Shown piece by piece: positions 9,430-15,834 of a stretch of DNA of 64,000 nt. The stretch is from Ectothiorhodospiraceae bacterium BW-2. GTDB lineage: Bacteria > Pseudomonadota > Gammaproteobacteria > Thiohalomonadales > Thiohalomonadaceae. The position numbers were made by a program, and so were the translations under genes. Location of the stretch: NCBI GenBank assembly GCA_008375315.1, contig CP032507.1, positions 1,054,001 through 1,118,000 on the forward strand, in the 5' to 3' direction. Each line of letters starts with the position of its first letter. Position 1 is the first letter of the stretch. Below the pieces are notes generated by a model that worked only from the letters and a program-made list of their open reading frames with translations, had not been told where the DNA came from and did not search any database.

Positions 9430-10362
9430 ATGAGCGACAAAAAATTTCGATTGGTTACGCGCAGCGACTTCGACGGCTTAGTCTGTGCCGTTCTGTTAAA
9501 AGAGGTCGGCATTATTGATGAGATCAAATTTGTCCACCCCAAAGATATGCAAGATGGCAAAGTCGAGATATCTCATCGGGATATCACCACCAACCTCCCC
9601 TATGTCGAGGGGGTACATATCGCCTTTGACCACCACTTAAGCGAAACACTACGCCACGACAACCGCGCCGATAACCACATTATCGATCCCGAAGCCCCCT
9701 CTGCCGCTCGGGTTGTGTACGACTACTATGGCGGTGCCGAACGCTTCCCTGCTGCATGGAACGACATGATGGAGGCGGTCGATAAGGGCGATTCAGCTCA
9801 GTTTAGTGAGGAGGATATCTTAAACCCCGAAGGGTGGGTGTTAATGAACTTCCTAATGGATGCTCGCACCGGTTTAGGGCGTTTTCGTGAATTTCGAGTC
9901 TCTAACTATCAGCTTATGATGGATCTCATCGACTACTGTAAAAATCACGATATTGACGATATTTTACAGCTACCCGATGTCCAAGAGCGGGTCACGCTGT
10001 TTCGAGATCACGAAGCGAAGGCGAAAGAGCAGATTCAGCGCTGCTCCACCCTACATGACAACTTAGTTCTCCTCGACCTTCGTAAAGAGGAGCAGATCTA
10101 CGCCGTTAACCGGTTTATGATCTACGCCCTCTACCCCCAAACCAATATCTCTATCCACACCATGTGGGGGTTAAAGCAGCAAAATACCGTCTTTGCTATC
10201 GGTAAATCGATTCTTAACCGCAGCTCCCATACCAACATCGGCGAGCTCTGCCTCCAGTATGGCGGCGGCGGCCACCTTAATGCCGGTACCTGTCAGGTCG
10301 ATAACGATAAAGCCGAAGCGGTACTACAAGAGCTGATCACCAAAATTAACGCTGACGGCTAA
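9430..10362 (+). CDS. DHH/DHHA1-family phosphoesterase (exopolyphosphatase-like)
   Basis: Protein of 310 residues starting at ATG 9430, with AGGAG 6 bases upstream. The N-terminal DHH domain has SDFDGL (motif I) and FDHH (motif III). The C-terminal DHHA1 domain has the substrate-binding GGGGH loop in YGGGGHLNAG. The family uses two metal ions to cleave phosphodiesters or polyphosphates; members include RecJ, NrnA and PPX1-type enzymes. Length and layout fit the small stand-alone exopolyphosphatase-related or nano-RNase-like group, and the exact substrate cannot be read from sequence. It is a single-gene unit ahead of the tRNA genes. Confidence 0.8.
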   Translation: MSDKKFRLVTRSDFDGLVCAVLLKEVGIIDEIKFVHPKDMQDGKVEISHRDITTNLPYVEGVHIAFDHHLSETLRHDNRADNHIIDPEAPSAARVVYDYYGGAERFPAAWNDMMEAVDKGDSAQFSEEDILNPEGWVLMNFLMDARTGLGRFREFRVSNYQLMMDLIDYCKNHDIDDILQLPDVQERVTLFRDHEAKAKEQIQRCSTLHDNLVLLDLRKEEQIYAVNRFMIYALYPQTNISIHTMWGLKQQNTVFAIGKSILNRSSHTNIGELCLQYGGGGHLNAGTCQVDNDKAEAVLQELITKINADG

Positions 10363-10382
10363 TCCCCCGATAGCCCTAGTGT

Positions 10383-10406
10383 GCGGCCTAACCTAGTGTT
10401 AGCCGC
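10383..10406 (+). terminator. Weak hairpin after the DHH gene
   Basis: GCGGCCTAAC and GTTAGCCGC form a stem of about 9 bp with one bulged base and a five-base loop, 20 bases after the stop codon. Only a short T-run follows, so termination here is uncertain. Confidence 0.3.
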
Positions 10407-10416
10407 AAGGTTTCGC

Positions 10417-10444
10417 TTGACACAGAGAAGAATCTGACTACAAT
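10417..10444 (+). promoter_or_regulatory. tRNA-Leu operon promoter
   Basis: Perfect -35 TTGACA (10417-10422) and -10 TACAAT (10439-10444) with 16-base spacing. The predicted start is about 8 bases before the first tRNA, as expected for a stable-RNA promoter. Confidence 0.65.
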
Positions 10445-10458
10445 GGCCGCCATTCAGA

Positions 10459-10545
10459 GCCGAGGTGGTGAAATTGGTAGACACGCTAGCTTCAGGTGCT
10501 AGTGGGGGTAACCCCGTGGAGGTTCAAGTCCTCTCCTCGGCACCA
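10459..10545 (+). tRNA. tRNA-Leu (CAG)
   Basis: 87-nt class II tRNA with encoded CCA. Acceptor GCCGAGG pairs with CCTCGGC; the anticodon stem-loop is CTAGC-TTCAGGT-GCTAG, giving anticodon CAG. A long variable arm (GGGGGTAACCCC) and the T-loop GGTTCAAGTCC are clear. It is followed after 20 bases by a second leucine tRNA and is presumably cotranscribed with it. Confidence 0.97.
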
Positions 10546-10565
10546 TATTTTTTCGAAATAACTTT

Positions 10566-10649
10566 GCCGACCTGGCGGAACTGGTAGACGCGCCAGATTT
10601 AGGTTCTGGTACCTTGTGTGTGGGAGTTCGAGTCTCCCGGTCGGCACCA
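10566..10649 (+). tRNA. tRNA-Leu (TAG)
   Basis: 84-nt class II tRNA with encoded CCA. Acceptor GCCGACC pairs with GGTCGGC; the anticodon stem-loop is CCAGA-TTTAGGT-TCTGG, giving anticodon UAG, which reads CTA. CTA leucine codons are conspicuously common in the core genes of this window. Confidence 0.97.
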
Positions 10650-10731
10650 TCTATAAGCTTTTTTCAGACTCGCCCTCGCTAATGTTAAAGCCGCTAACTT
10701 GTATCCATTAACAAAAGAGACAGGAGGGGGG

Positions 10732-11682
10732 ATGCATCTACGCAAACGAGTTTTAGTCACCGGTGGGGCTGGATTTCTAGGTTCCCATCTGTGCGAGCGG
10801 CTGCTAGCCGATGGTGCCGATGTGATCTGTCTTGATAACTTCTTTACCGGCACTAAAGATAATATCGTCCATCTTATGGATACCCCCCACTTTGAACTGA
10901 TGCGTCACGATGTCACCTTTCCGCTCTATGTCGAGGTGGACGAAATATATAACCTCGCCTGTCCCGCCTCACCGATCCACTACCAGCACGATCCGGTGCA
11001 GACCACCAAAACCAGTGTCCACGGGGCGATCAATATGCTCGGGCTGGCCAAACGCACCAAAGCGAAAATCTTCCAGGCATCGACCTCTGAAGTCTATGGT
11101 GACCCAGAGGTGCATCCTCAGTTCGAGAGCTACTGGGGGCGGGTGAATCCTATCGGTATTCGCTCCTGCTACGATGAGGGGAAGCGCTGTGCTGAGACGC
11201 TCTTTTTCGACTACCATCGACAGCATAAACTGCGGATAAAAGTGGCGCGTATTTTTAACACCTATGGCCCACGAATGCACCCGAACGATGGGCGGGTGGT
11301 TTCTAATTTTATTATGCAGGCGCTGCAACATCAGCCCATTACCATCTATGGTGACGGGGAACAGAGCCGATCATTCTGTTATGTTGATGATCTAATTGAA
11401 GTGTTTGTGCGCCTGATGGCAAGCGATGATAGCTTTACCGGCCCGGTAAATACCGGTAATCCGGGCGAGTTTACCATTCGCGAGTTGGCCGAGAAGGTGA
11501 TTGCTATGACGAGTTCTAAGTCAGAGCTAATCTTTAAACCGCTGCCGCAGGATGACCCGAAACAGCGCCGCCCCGATATTAGTCTCGCTAAAGAGAAGCT
11601 GGGCTGGGAGCCGATGATAGCGCTGGAGCAGGGGTTGGAGAAGACTATTCCCTATTTTGCCGGACTGTTGAGCGCAAAGTAG
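10732..11682 (+). CDS. UDP-glucuronate decarboxylase (UDP-xylose synthase)
   Basis: Extended short-chain dehydrogenase of 316 residues. It converts UDP-glucuronate to UDP-xylose with bound NAD and supplies xylose or related sugars for surface polysaccharide. Visible features are the Rossmann motif GGAGFLGSH near the N-terminus, STSEVYGDP, the catalytic YDEGKR (Y-x3-K), [11 protein letters not shown], and the long [10 protein letters not shown] and [15 protein letters not shown] segments typical of UXS-type decarboxylases. The start at 10732 is preferred over an ATG 11 codons upstream because AGGAGG lies just before it. A GT2 glycosyltransferase starts 11 bases after the stop, so both likely work in one polysaccharide pathway. 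Confidence 0.85.
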   Translation: MHLRKRVLVTGGAGFLGSHLCERLLADGADVICLDNFFTGTKDNIVHLMDTPHFELMRHDVTFPLYVEVDEIYNLACPASPIHYQHDPVQTTKTSVHGAINMLGLAKRTKAKIFQASTSEVYGDPEVHPQFESYWGRVNPIGIRSCYDEGKRCAETLFFDYHRQHKLRIKVARIFNTYGPRMHPNDGRVVSNFIMQALQHQPITIYGDGEQSRSFCYVDDLIEVFVRLMASDDSFTGPVNTGNPGEFTIRELAEKVIAMTSSKSELIFKPLPQDDPKQRRPDISLAKEKLGWEPMIALEQGLEKTIPYFAGLLSAK

Positions 11683-11693
11683 TCGTTTTGACG

Positions 11694-12503
11694 ATGCGCT
11701 GTAGCCTGATTATTTCAGTCTATAAAGATGTTGAGGCGCTGCTGCTGATTTTGCGAGCGCTACAGCGGCAGAGTGTCGCCGAGTTTGAGGTCATTATCTC
11801 CGAAGATGATGCCGATCCAGCGATGGCTGCGGCAGTTCAGGCCTTTCCACATGCCTGTAGTTGGCAACATCTCACTCAGCCCGATGTCGGATTTCGTAAA
11901 AATCGGGCGTTGAATCGTGCGATTGTTGCGGCTCGTAGCGATTGGCTGATCTTTATTGATGGCGATTGTCTGCCACATCGCGAGTTTATAGCGGCGCATT
12001 GTCGTTATGCAGCGCCGCACTGTATGACAGCGGGAAGGCGGGTGGAGCTGGGGGCGCACTGGTCGGCAGAGCTACGGCAGCGACCGGAGTTGTGGTCGGC
12101 GCTGCACTCATCGCGCTGGTGGTGGCGCCATCTGCGTTCGTTGCAGCGGGATCGGGTGAAAGGGTTGGAGATGGCACTGCTACCACCGATTTTAGCGTCA
12201 CGGTTACCGACTAAGCCACTGGCGCTGTTAGGGAGTAATTTTGCGGTCCATAGGCAGGATATTGAGGCGGTCAACGGGTTTGATGAGGCCTATCAGGCGG
12301 CTGGTGTGGGTGAAGATAGCGACATTGATTGGCGGCTGCGTCGAAGTGGTGTCGTGGTGCGTAGTGTGAAGTGGCAGGCACTACAGTGGCATCTGCATCA
12401 TCCGCGCAGTTATCAGCCTAATGAGAATAATTGGCAAAAATTTCAGTTGACACAACAATTAAATTATATACGAGCTGCTAAAGGAATAATTAAGACACCT
12501 TGA
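11694..12503 (+). CDS. Family 2 glycosyltransferase
   Basis: Protein of 269 residues with a GT-A fold: N-terminal SLIISVYKDVEAL, SEDDADP for nucleotide binding, the metal-binding FIDGDCLPH, and the C-terminal GEDSDIDWRLRRSG typical of the GT2/GT7 galactosyltransferase-like C-terminal domain. The start is ATG 11694; a TTG two codons earlier is also open, and neither has a strong ribosome site. It is translationally close to the UDP-xylose synthase, so it may transfer a xylose-derived or other sugar. The acceptor is unknown. The accessory island begins about 24 bases after its stop. Confidence 0.8.
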   Translation: MRCSLIISVYKDVEALLLILRALQRQSVAEFEVIISEDDADPAMAAAVQAFPHACSWQHLTQPDVGFRKNRALNRAIVAARSDWLIFIDGDCLPHREFIAAHCRYAAPHCMTAGRRVELGAHWSAELRQRPELWSALHSSRWWWRHLRSLQRDRVKGLEMALLPPILASRLPTKPLALLGSNFAVHRQDIEAVNGFDEAYQAAGVGEDSDIDWRLRRSGVVVRSVKWQALQWHLHHPRSYQPNENNWQKFQLTQQLNYIRAAKGIIKTP

Positions 12504-12526
12504 TTTTTATTGATTTTATTAATGCA

Positions 12527-12554
12527 TTGTTCATCGTCTCGTCACCCTCATGAG
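12527..12554. repeat. Left 28-bp inverted repeat of accessory island
   Basis: This 28-bp sequence begins TTGTTCATCG and ends with the palindrome CTCATGAG. It is the reverse complement of 15712-15739 with one mismatch at 12538. The pair flanks about 3.2 kb of mixed mobile, toxin-antitoxin and decayed gene content. Neither a known IS end nor a target duplication was recognised. Confidence 0.75.
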
Positions 12555-12602
12555 TCATGACTCCCTCGTCTTCCCCCAGCGGGGAGGGGTGGAGGGGAGC
12601 TG

Positions 12603-12623
12603 GACGAAGAGATGAACAAGGCC
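12603..12623 (+). repeat. Copy of the GACGAA..ATGAACAAGGC motif
   Basis: Degenerate direct copy (GACGAAGAGATGAACAAGGC) of the outer part of the inverted repeats, 49 bases inside the left repeat. The surrounding 12555-12786 is GC-rich at first and contains no gene that I can support. Confidence 0.5.
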
Positions 12624-12786
12624 TCAAAGCTGAACTAACCCATAGACCGATAAATATAAGCATCCTCTATAAACTGCCCCGGTATCGCACTGCGGGAGAA
12701 GCGAATACCGCTAAGGCTGGCATCGGTATGAATAGTCGTTGATTGCTGAGATCATGTCTTCTGCCATCGATTGGCTGATTTCACAC

Positions 12787-13062
12787 TCATAGCGGGAGGT
12801 TTCTGAGCTGATGCAGAAACGCAATTCCATCCGGGTGCTCAAAAAAGTCAGCCACCACCGGTGAGCAAGGCAGCGAGGCTTTGCGCTGACGCCAGTGACG
12901 CAGTGTGGTGCGAGGAATGTCCAAGTGCTGTGCAATGTCGGCTTCACTCAGCTCATGAGTCATTTGCTCGTATCGCTCTAGCAGTTGGGTAATGTCTATA
13001 TGGCTACGGCGCGGTTTCTGCTTGGGATTTGCGACCGATTCAGTTACACTTGCTTCTGACAT
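12787..13062 (-). CDS. Helix-turn-helix N-terminal fragment of a transposase-like protein
   Basis: 91 residues starting at ATG 13062, with AGGAAG 5 bases upstream. SEADIAQHLDIPRTTLRHWRQRK is a helix-turn-helix, followed by PVVADFFEHPDGIAFLHQL. This is the layout at the N-terminus of a transposase-like family (I think of DUF6399-type proteins), which normally continues for several hundred residues. Here the frame stops after LRNLPL, so it looks truncated, possibly by a frameshift. A related start (MSEASV, then PVA-P-K) recurs at 36486 with the same flanking dyad. Calling it a remnant is inference. Confidence 0.45.
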   Translation of the reverse strand: MSEASVTESVANPKQKPRRSHIDITQLLERYEQMTHELSEADIAQHLDIPRTTLRHWRQRKASLPCSPVVADFFEHPDGIAFLHQLRNLPL

Positions 13063-13137
13063 GACACTTCCTATTTTGTGGCGATAAATGGTTTTGCTCA
13101 ACAGATTTTACGCCTCAGAAGTGTGGGTGTCATGTCA
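13057..13137. promoter_or_regulatory. Dyad TGACATGACAC-N59-GTGTCATGTCA (copy A)
   Basis: Perfect 11-bp arms at 13057-13067 and 13127-13137. The left arm contains the start codon of the minus-strand helix-turn-helix gene, so one arm covers the translation start and the other lies about 65 bases upstream. The same arms with the same 59-base spacing occur at 36481-36561. Possibly an operator or transposase-binding pair. Confidence 0.6.
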
Positions 13138-13177
13138 CCTGTAAAATCGAGCAAGCTGCCGGTTTGTGGCTGTCCCT

Positions 13178-13198
13178 GACGAAACGATGAACAAGGCC
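13178..13198 (+). repeat. Copy of GACGAAACGATGAACAAGGC motif
   Basis: Differs at one position from the right-hand copy at 15723-15743. It lies 16 bases before the hicB start codon and could contribute a junction from an earlier recombination. Confidence 0.6.
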
Positions 13199-13214
13199 GT
13201 GGAGGCGATAAAGA

Positions 13215-13433
13215 ATGAAAGCAGAATTAACCGCAATGATCGAAGCCGCGCCAGAAGGGGGCTATTGGGCGATGTGCCCAGAGATTCCTGGCGCCAATGG
13301 TCAAGGTGAAACGCTTGACGAAGCCAAGAACAGTTTGCGTCAAGCCATTGAGCTGATTATCGAAGATCGAACCGCCGACATACTGCGCGGCCTGCCAAAT
13401 GATGTCATCCGCGATACTGTCGTCATCGGATGA
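13215..13433 (+). CDS. hicB: HicB-family antitoxin
   Basis: 72 residues: MKAELTAMIEAAPEGGYWAMCPEIPGANGQGETLDEAKNS is the HicB fold, a partially degraded RNase H-like domain that binds and neutralises the HicA mRNA interferase. GGAGG is 9 bases before the ATG. Its stop overlaps the hicA start by four bases (ATGA), so the pair is translationally coupled with the antitoxin first. It has no obvious C-terminal DNA-binding domain. It sits in the accessory island, a usual place for such modules. Confidence 0.8.
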   Translation: MKAELTAMIEAAPEGGYWAMCPEIPGANGQGETLDEAKNSLRQAIELIIEDRTADILRGLPNDVIRDTVVIG

Positions 13434-13618
13434 AAAGAACCCTGCTCGAACGGAAGCTCCGCATGGCGGGTTGCTATCTTAAGCCGGAAGGTGCCGCGCA
13501 TTCGTTGTGGATCAATCCCGACAATGCCAAAGTCGAGGCCGTGCCTCGGCATACGGAAATCAAAGAACCTCTCGCGAAAAAAATTCTGAAAACCTTGGGA
13601 GCAAAAAACAGTTCTTGA
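13430..13618 (+). CDS. hicA: HicA-family toxin, 3' end replaced by a mobile element
   Basis: 62 residues of the YcfA/HicA double-stranded RNA-binding fold; family members cleave mRNA. Visible are KRTLLERKLRMAGCYL, the conserved histidine in GAAHSLWINP, and the VPRHTEIKEPLAKKILKTLG C-terminal half. The last codons (about 13602-13618, residues KNSS and the stop) lie inside the 329-bp element. If the element is removed, the frame reads on as LGADETR and ends at a TGA overlapping the gmd start codon. Toxin activity is plausible because all core residues remain. Confidence 0.75.
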   Translation: MKRTLLERKLRMAGCYLKPEGAAHSLWINPDNAKVEAVPRHTEIKEPLAKKILKTLGAKNSS

Positions 13619-13930
13619 TTTTTTATTTATTTGTCATTAGAATTTTCCACCGTAGATAGGTTATCTACAAGCGCGAAAGTTTTGCGTGCCATGGTTAGAG
13701 TCGAAGTCGAATCGCAAGGTTGTTCTCTGTTCAGGATGAACGTCGAGGCAATTTTTATGGCGCAAGCTGGGTTTCGATGGCTGAAACTGCCCATGTTGCC
13801 GGTGTTGACCGGCCATCCGGTTGGGACTGCTCAACCAGGACTCCAGTTGCTCGCCCGCAAGGGTGTTATCAACGGAGAGCGAATTACCAAAAACCGCCAT
13901 GAGCAACTTTGCTTAGGTTTTTAGGAACAG
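13602..13930 (+). mobile_element. 329-bp non-autonomous element, copy 1 (shares right end with the tnpB element)
   Basis: The same sequence occurs at 35987-36315 in inverse orientation, and I saw no difference between the copies. About the last 113 bp match the right end of the tnpB element at 14004-15463 with a few substitutions. Left flank GAG, right end GGAACAG; because AG is present at both ends the exact cut cannot be placed within two bases. A subterminal hairpin GTAGATA-GGT-TATCTAC lies at 13652-13668. It encodes no transposase. A 97-codon open frame with a TTG start runs through it but looks fortuitous. It inserted at the hicA/gmd junction. Confidence 0.8.
13819..13930 (+). ncRNA. Omega-RNA-like right-end RNA without its own tnpB
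   Basis: Pairings seen: GGTTG (13819-13823) with CAACC (13832-13836); GTTGCTC (13846-13852) with GAGCAAC (13901-13907), enclosing CCC-GCAA-GGG (13854-13863). TnpB omega-RNAs come from this place, the element right end, with the guide taken from the flank. The guide here would start at 13931 (CGGACGAAAC). Transcription is not shown. Confidence 0.5.
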
Positions 13931-13943
13931 CGGACGAAACAAG

Positions 13944-14003
13944 ATGAAAAAAGCCCTCATCACCGGCCAGGACGGCAGCTATCTGGCCGAACTGCTGCTG
14001 GAG
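13944..14003 (+). pseudogene. gmd: gmd 5' fragment (GDP-mannose 4,6-dehydratase)
   Basis: Twenty codons reading [20 protein letters not shown], the start of GDP-mannose 4,6-dehydratase. Compared with the usual [21 protein letters not shown] there is a nine-base in-frame loss of VTG, probably between CACCGGC repeats. This removes part of the glycine-rich NAD loop. The reading is then broken by the tnpB element; the gene resumes at 15464 with KGYEVH. The enzyme would make the precursor of GDP-fucose and related deoxysugars; this copy cannot. Confidence 0.85.
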
Positions 14004-14056
14004 ATCAAGGAGGATTTTCCCGATAGTCCCATTCAGTTACCAAAGGATGTGTGCGA

Positions 14057-15457
14057 ATGAAGGTCACGCGAGTTTTGAACGCAAAACGCCCGAACAAGGG
14101 CAAAGTCGCCGCATTGCGCGAGCAGGCGCGTCGGCTTGGCCAAGTGCGTACCGAGGTCTGGCAGAGGTTTGGGTCGGTCGGTGGCGTGGGTCTCTCGGAT
14201 CGCAAGATTCGCGATGGCTGGCTGAAGGAAGGTCGCGCCTTTCCGGTTTCCGCCAACGCTTGGAAAGAGACCCTACGAGATGCGAAGGGCAACATCACCG
14301 CCTGCATGGAAGCGGCCAAGGTTAAAGTTCGCCAATCTGTCTTTCGTCACACCCGGGACGAAGCCGAGCAAAAACGCCTGTTCACTGCCCTCAAGCGCAA
14401 CGAATGGACGGGCGATTCTTATCTGCGCCGGCTCATGCGTAAGCACTGGCATCATGGCCATAACCATACCCATAACCAGATTATTGTCCGTTCAGATAAT
14501 TACACTACCTTCCTCCTGGGTGGGTGCGTCTGGATCAAGATCCCCGGCCTTGTTAAAGGTCAGCGTATCGCCATTTTGCTCAATACCACGATCACGCCAA
14601 CTGGCACTCTGCGCGTCATTATCAAAGACGATGACCGTATTGAGGTTCACACCACCGTTAATGTCGAAACCAAACAGGATTGCGGCAAGCGCACCCTCGG
14701 CATTGATAAAGGCTACTCCGAAGTGCTTGTGGATTCAGACGGCGATCACCACGGCCAGGAGCTCGGTCAAGTACTGACCGAACAATCCGATAAGCTAAAA
14801 GCCAAATATCAGCGCCGATCAAAACTGCGAGCGCTCGCCAACACGACCCGTAACCCGCATAAACGCGAGCACATTTATCGCTTTAACCTTGGGCGCAAAA
14901 AGCTAAACCGGCAGATGGACAAAACCCATGCAAGCATCCGTGATGTGGTGTTTCAGTCGGTTCATAAGGTTGTTGATAAAGCCGCCGTGATTGCGGCGGA
15001 AGAGCTCACCGCCCCGATGTCGGGCAAGTCCTTCGGCAAGAACGTCAATCGTCGGCTGGCAAGCTGGACGAAAGGCGTCATTGCCGAAGCACTTGATAGT
15101 GTTTCAAGCCGCAGAGGTTCTGCGGTCGTTCTGGTCAATCCTGCCTACACATCGCAAATTGATTCCCGCAACGGATGCCTACTCGGCAAACGCCAGGGGG
15201 ATCGGTTTTACTGTTTCGACGGGGTTGTGTTGCAGGCAGACCAGAACGCTGCGCGAAACGTGCTGGCACGGTTGTCCGATCTTGACATCGATCGGTTCAT
15301 GCCGTACCGACAGGTGAAGACGATCTTGCAAGCGCGGACTGAGCGCCTCCGGTTGGGACTGCTCAACCAGGACTCCAGTTGCTCGCCCGTACGGGTGTTA
15401 TCAACGGAGAGCGAATTACCGAAAAACTGCCATGAGCAACTTTGCTTAGGTTTTTAG
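14057..15457 (+). CDS. tnpB: TnpB RNA-guided nuclease (OrfB family) with degenerate zinc ribbon
   Basis: About 466 residues. The RuvC-like triad is intact: D217 in LGIDKG, E315 in IAAEEL, D395 in QADQNAARN. The zinc ribbon normally found between the last two motifs (two CxxC pairs) is reduced to isolated cysteines in NGCLLG and FYCFDG, so zinc binding looks lost. TnpB is a transposon-encoded, omega-RNA-guided DNA endonuclease and the ancestor of Cas12. The start at ATG 14057 has AAAGGAT upstream; a GTG two codons earlier is open. The final 35 or so codons overlap the right end/omega-RNA, and the C-terminus HEQLCLGF is shared with the open frame in the small elements. Confidence 0.9.
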   Translation: MKVTRVLNAKRPNKGKVAALREQARRLGQVRTEVWQRFGSVGGVGLSDRKIRDGWLKEGRAFPVSANAWKETLRDAKGNITACMEAAKVKVRQSVFRHTRDEAEQKRLFTALKRNEWTGDSYLRRLMRKHWHHGHNHTHNQIIVRSDNYTTFLLGGCVWIKIPGLVKGQRIAILLNTTITPTGTLRVIIKDDDRIEVHTTVNVETKQDCGKRTLGIDKGYSEVLVDSDGDHHGQELGQVLTEQSDKLKAKYQRRSKLRALANTTRNPHKREHIYRFNLGRKKLNRQMDKTHASIRDVVFQSVHKVVDKAAVIAAEELTAPMSGKSFGKNVNRRLASWTKGVIAEALDSVSSRRGSAVVLVNPAYTSQIDSRNGCLLGKRQGDRFYCFDGVVLQADQNAARNVLARLSDLDIDRFMPYRQVKTILQARTERLRLGLLNQDSSCSPVRVLSTESELPKNCHEQLCLGF

Positions 15458-15463
15458 GAACAG
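15351..15463 (+). ncRNA. Predicted omega-RNA (reRNA) of the tnpB element
   Basis: Overlaps the tnpB 3' end. GGTTG (15351-15355) pairs with CAACC (15364-15368); GTTGCTC (15378-15384) pairs with GAGCAAC (15434-15440), enclosing the self-complementary CCCGTACGGG (15386-15395). In the small elements the same hairpin is CCC-GCAA-GGG: the loop changes, the stem stays. The guide would begin at 15464 within gmd. Confidence 0.55.
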
Positions 15464-15702
15464 AAAGGCTACGAAGTCCACAGTATCAAGTGCCGCAGCT
15501 CGCTGTTCAACACCGATCGCATCGACCATCTCTACCAGGTCCCCACAGCAGCGCCCGGCGCTTCATCCTCTACCACGGCACCCTGACCGATGCCTCCAGC
15601 CTGATTCGCATCCTCCAGCAGGTGCAGCCCGACGAACTCTACAACCTCGCCGCCCAGAGCCATGTCGCGGTGTCGTTCGAGGATGTCCTCCAGCGCAAGA
15701 CT
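15464..15702 (+). pseudogene. gmd: gmd 3' fragment, frameshifted and truncated
   Basis: Continues gmd from [25 protein letters not shown], then changes frame between 15541 and 15556 to [21 protein letters not shown] and [21 protein letters not shown]. It ends about ten bases before the right inverted repeat, so roughly the last 70 percent of the gene is missing. The segment contains QSHVAVSF, a clear GDP-mannose dehydratase signature. Three separate lesions (insertion, frameshift, truncation) plus the 5' deletion show it is long dead. Confidence 0.85.
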
Positions 15703-15711
15703 ATATCCCCC

Positions 15712-15739
15712 CTCATGAGGGTGACGAAACGATGAACAA
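15712..15739. repeat. Right 28-bp inverted repeat of accessory island
   Basis: Partner of 12527-12554. It begins CTCATGAGGG and contains the GACGAAACGATGAACAAAGC motif (15723-15743), also found directly at 12603 and 13178 and, in diverged form, at the gmd start (13933-13954). The next about 90 bases up to the glycosyltransferase start carry nothing recognisable. Confidence 0.75.
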
Positions 15740-15834
15740 AGCCTAAAAAATATTATGCGTGGAAATATCCATGTTATGAAATGCGGGTCGTTATGAGGGC
15801 CTTAAAAGCCTCTTAGCTAAAGGGTAGGCAGAGA

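Larger units (their letters stand above)
14004..15463 (+). mobile_element. tnpB-only insertion element inside gmd
   Basis: About 1,460 bp inserted between codons for LLLE and KGYEVH of gmd. Rejoining the flanks gives the uninterrupted sequence CTGGAG|AAAGGC, so the ends are known to within the shared AG. It carries tnpB but no tnpA (neither Y1 tyrosine nor serine recombinase). The right end, 15351-15463, is shared with the two 329-bp elements; the left end shows no clear match to theirs. A defective or trans-mobilised IS605/IS607-group element is the best reading. Confidence 0.85.

Noticed and set aside
12557-12742. 61-codon open frame after the left inverted repeat
   Set aside because: Low-complexity Ser/Gly/Arg-rich start from a GC-rich stretch, with no ribosome site or recognisable motif.
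13631-13924. 97-codon open frame in both 329-bp elements
   Set aside because: It has a TTG start and no ribosome site, other long frames overlap it on both strands, and its C-terminal part is simply the shared element right end. Better explained as open frame by chance over structured RNA.
12527-15743. Possible CRISPR array from repeated GACGAAACGATGAAC motif
   Set aside because: Only four scattered copies, one inverted, with spacings from tens to thousands of bases. No array and no cas genes.
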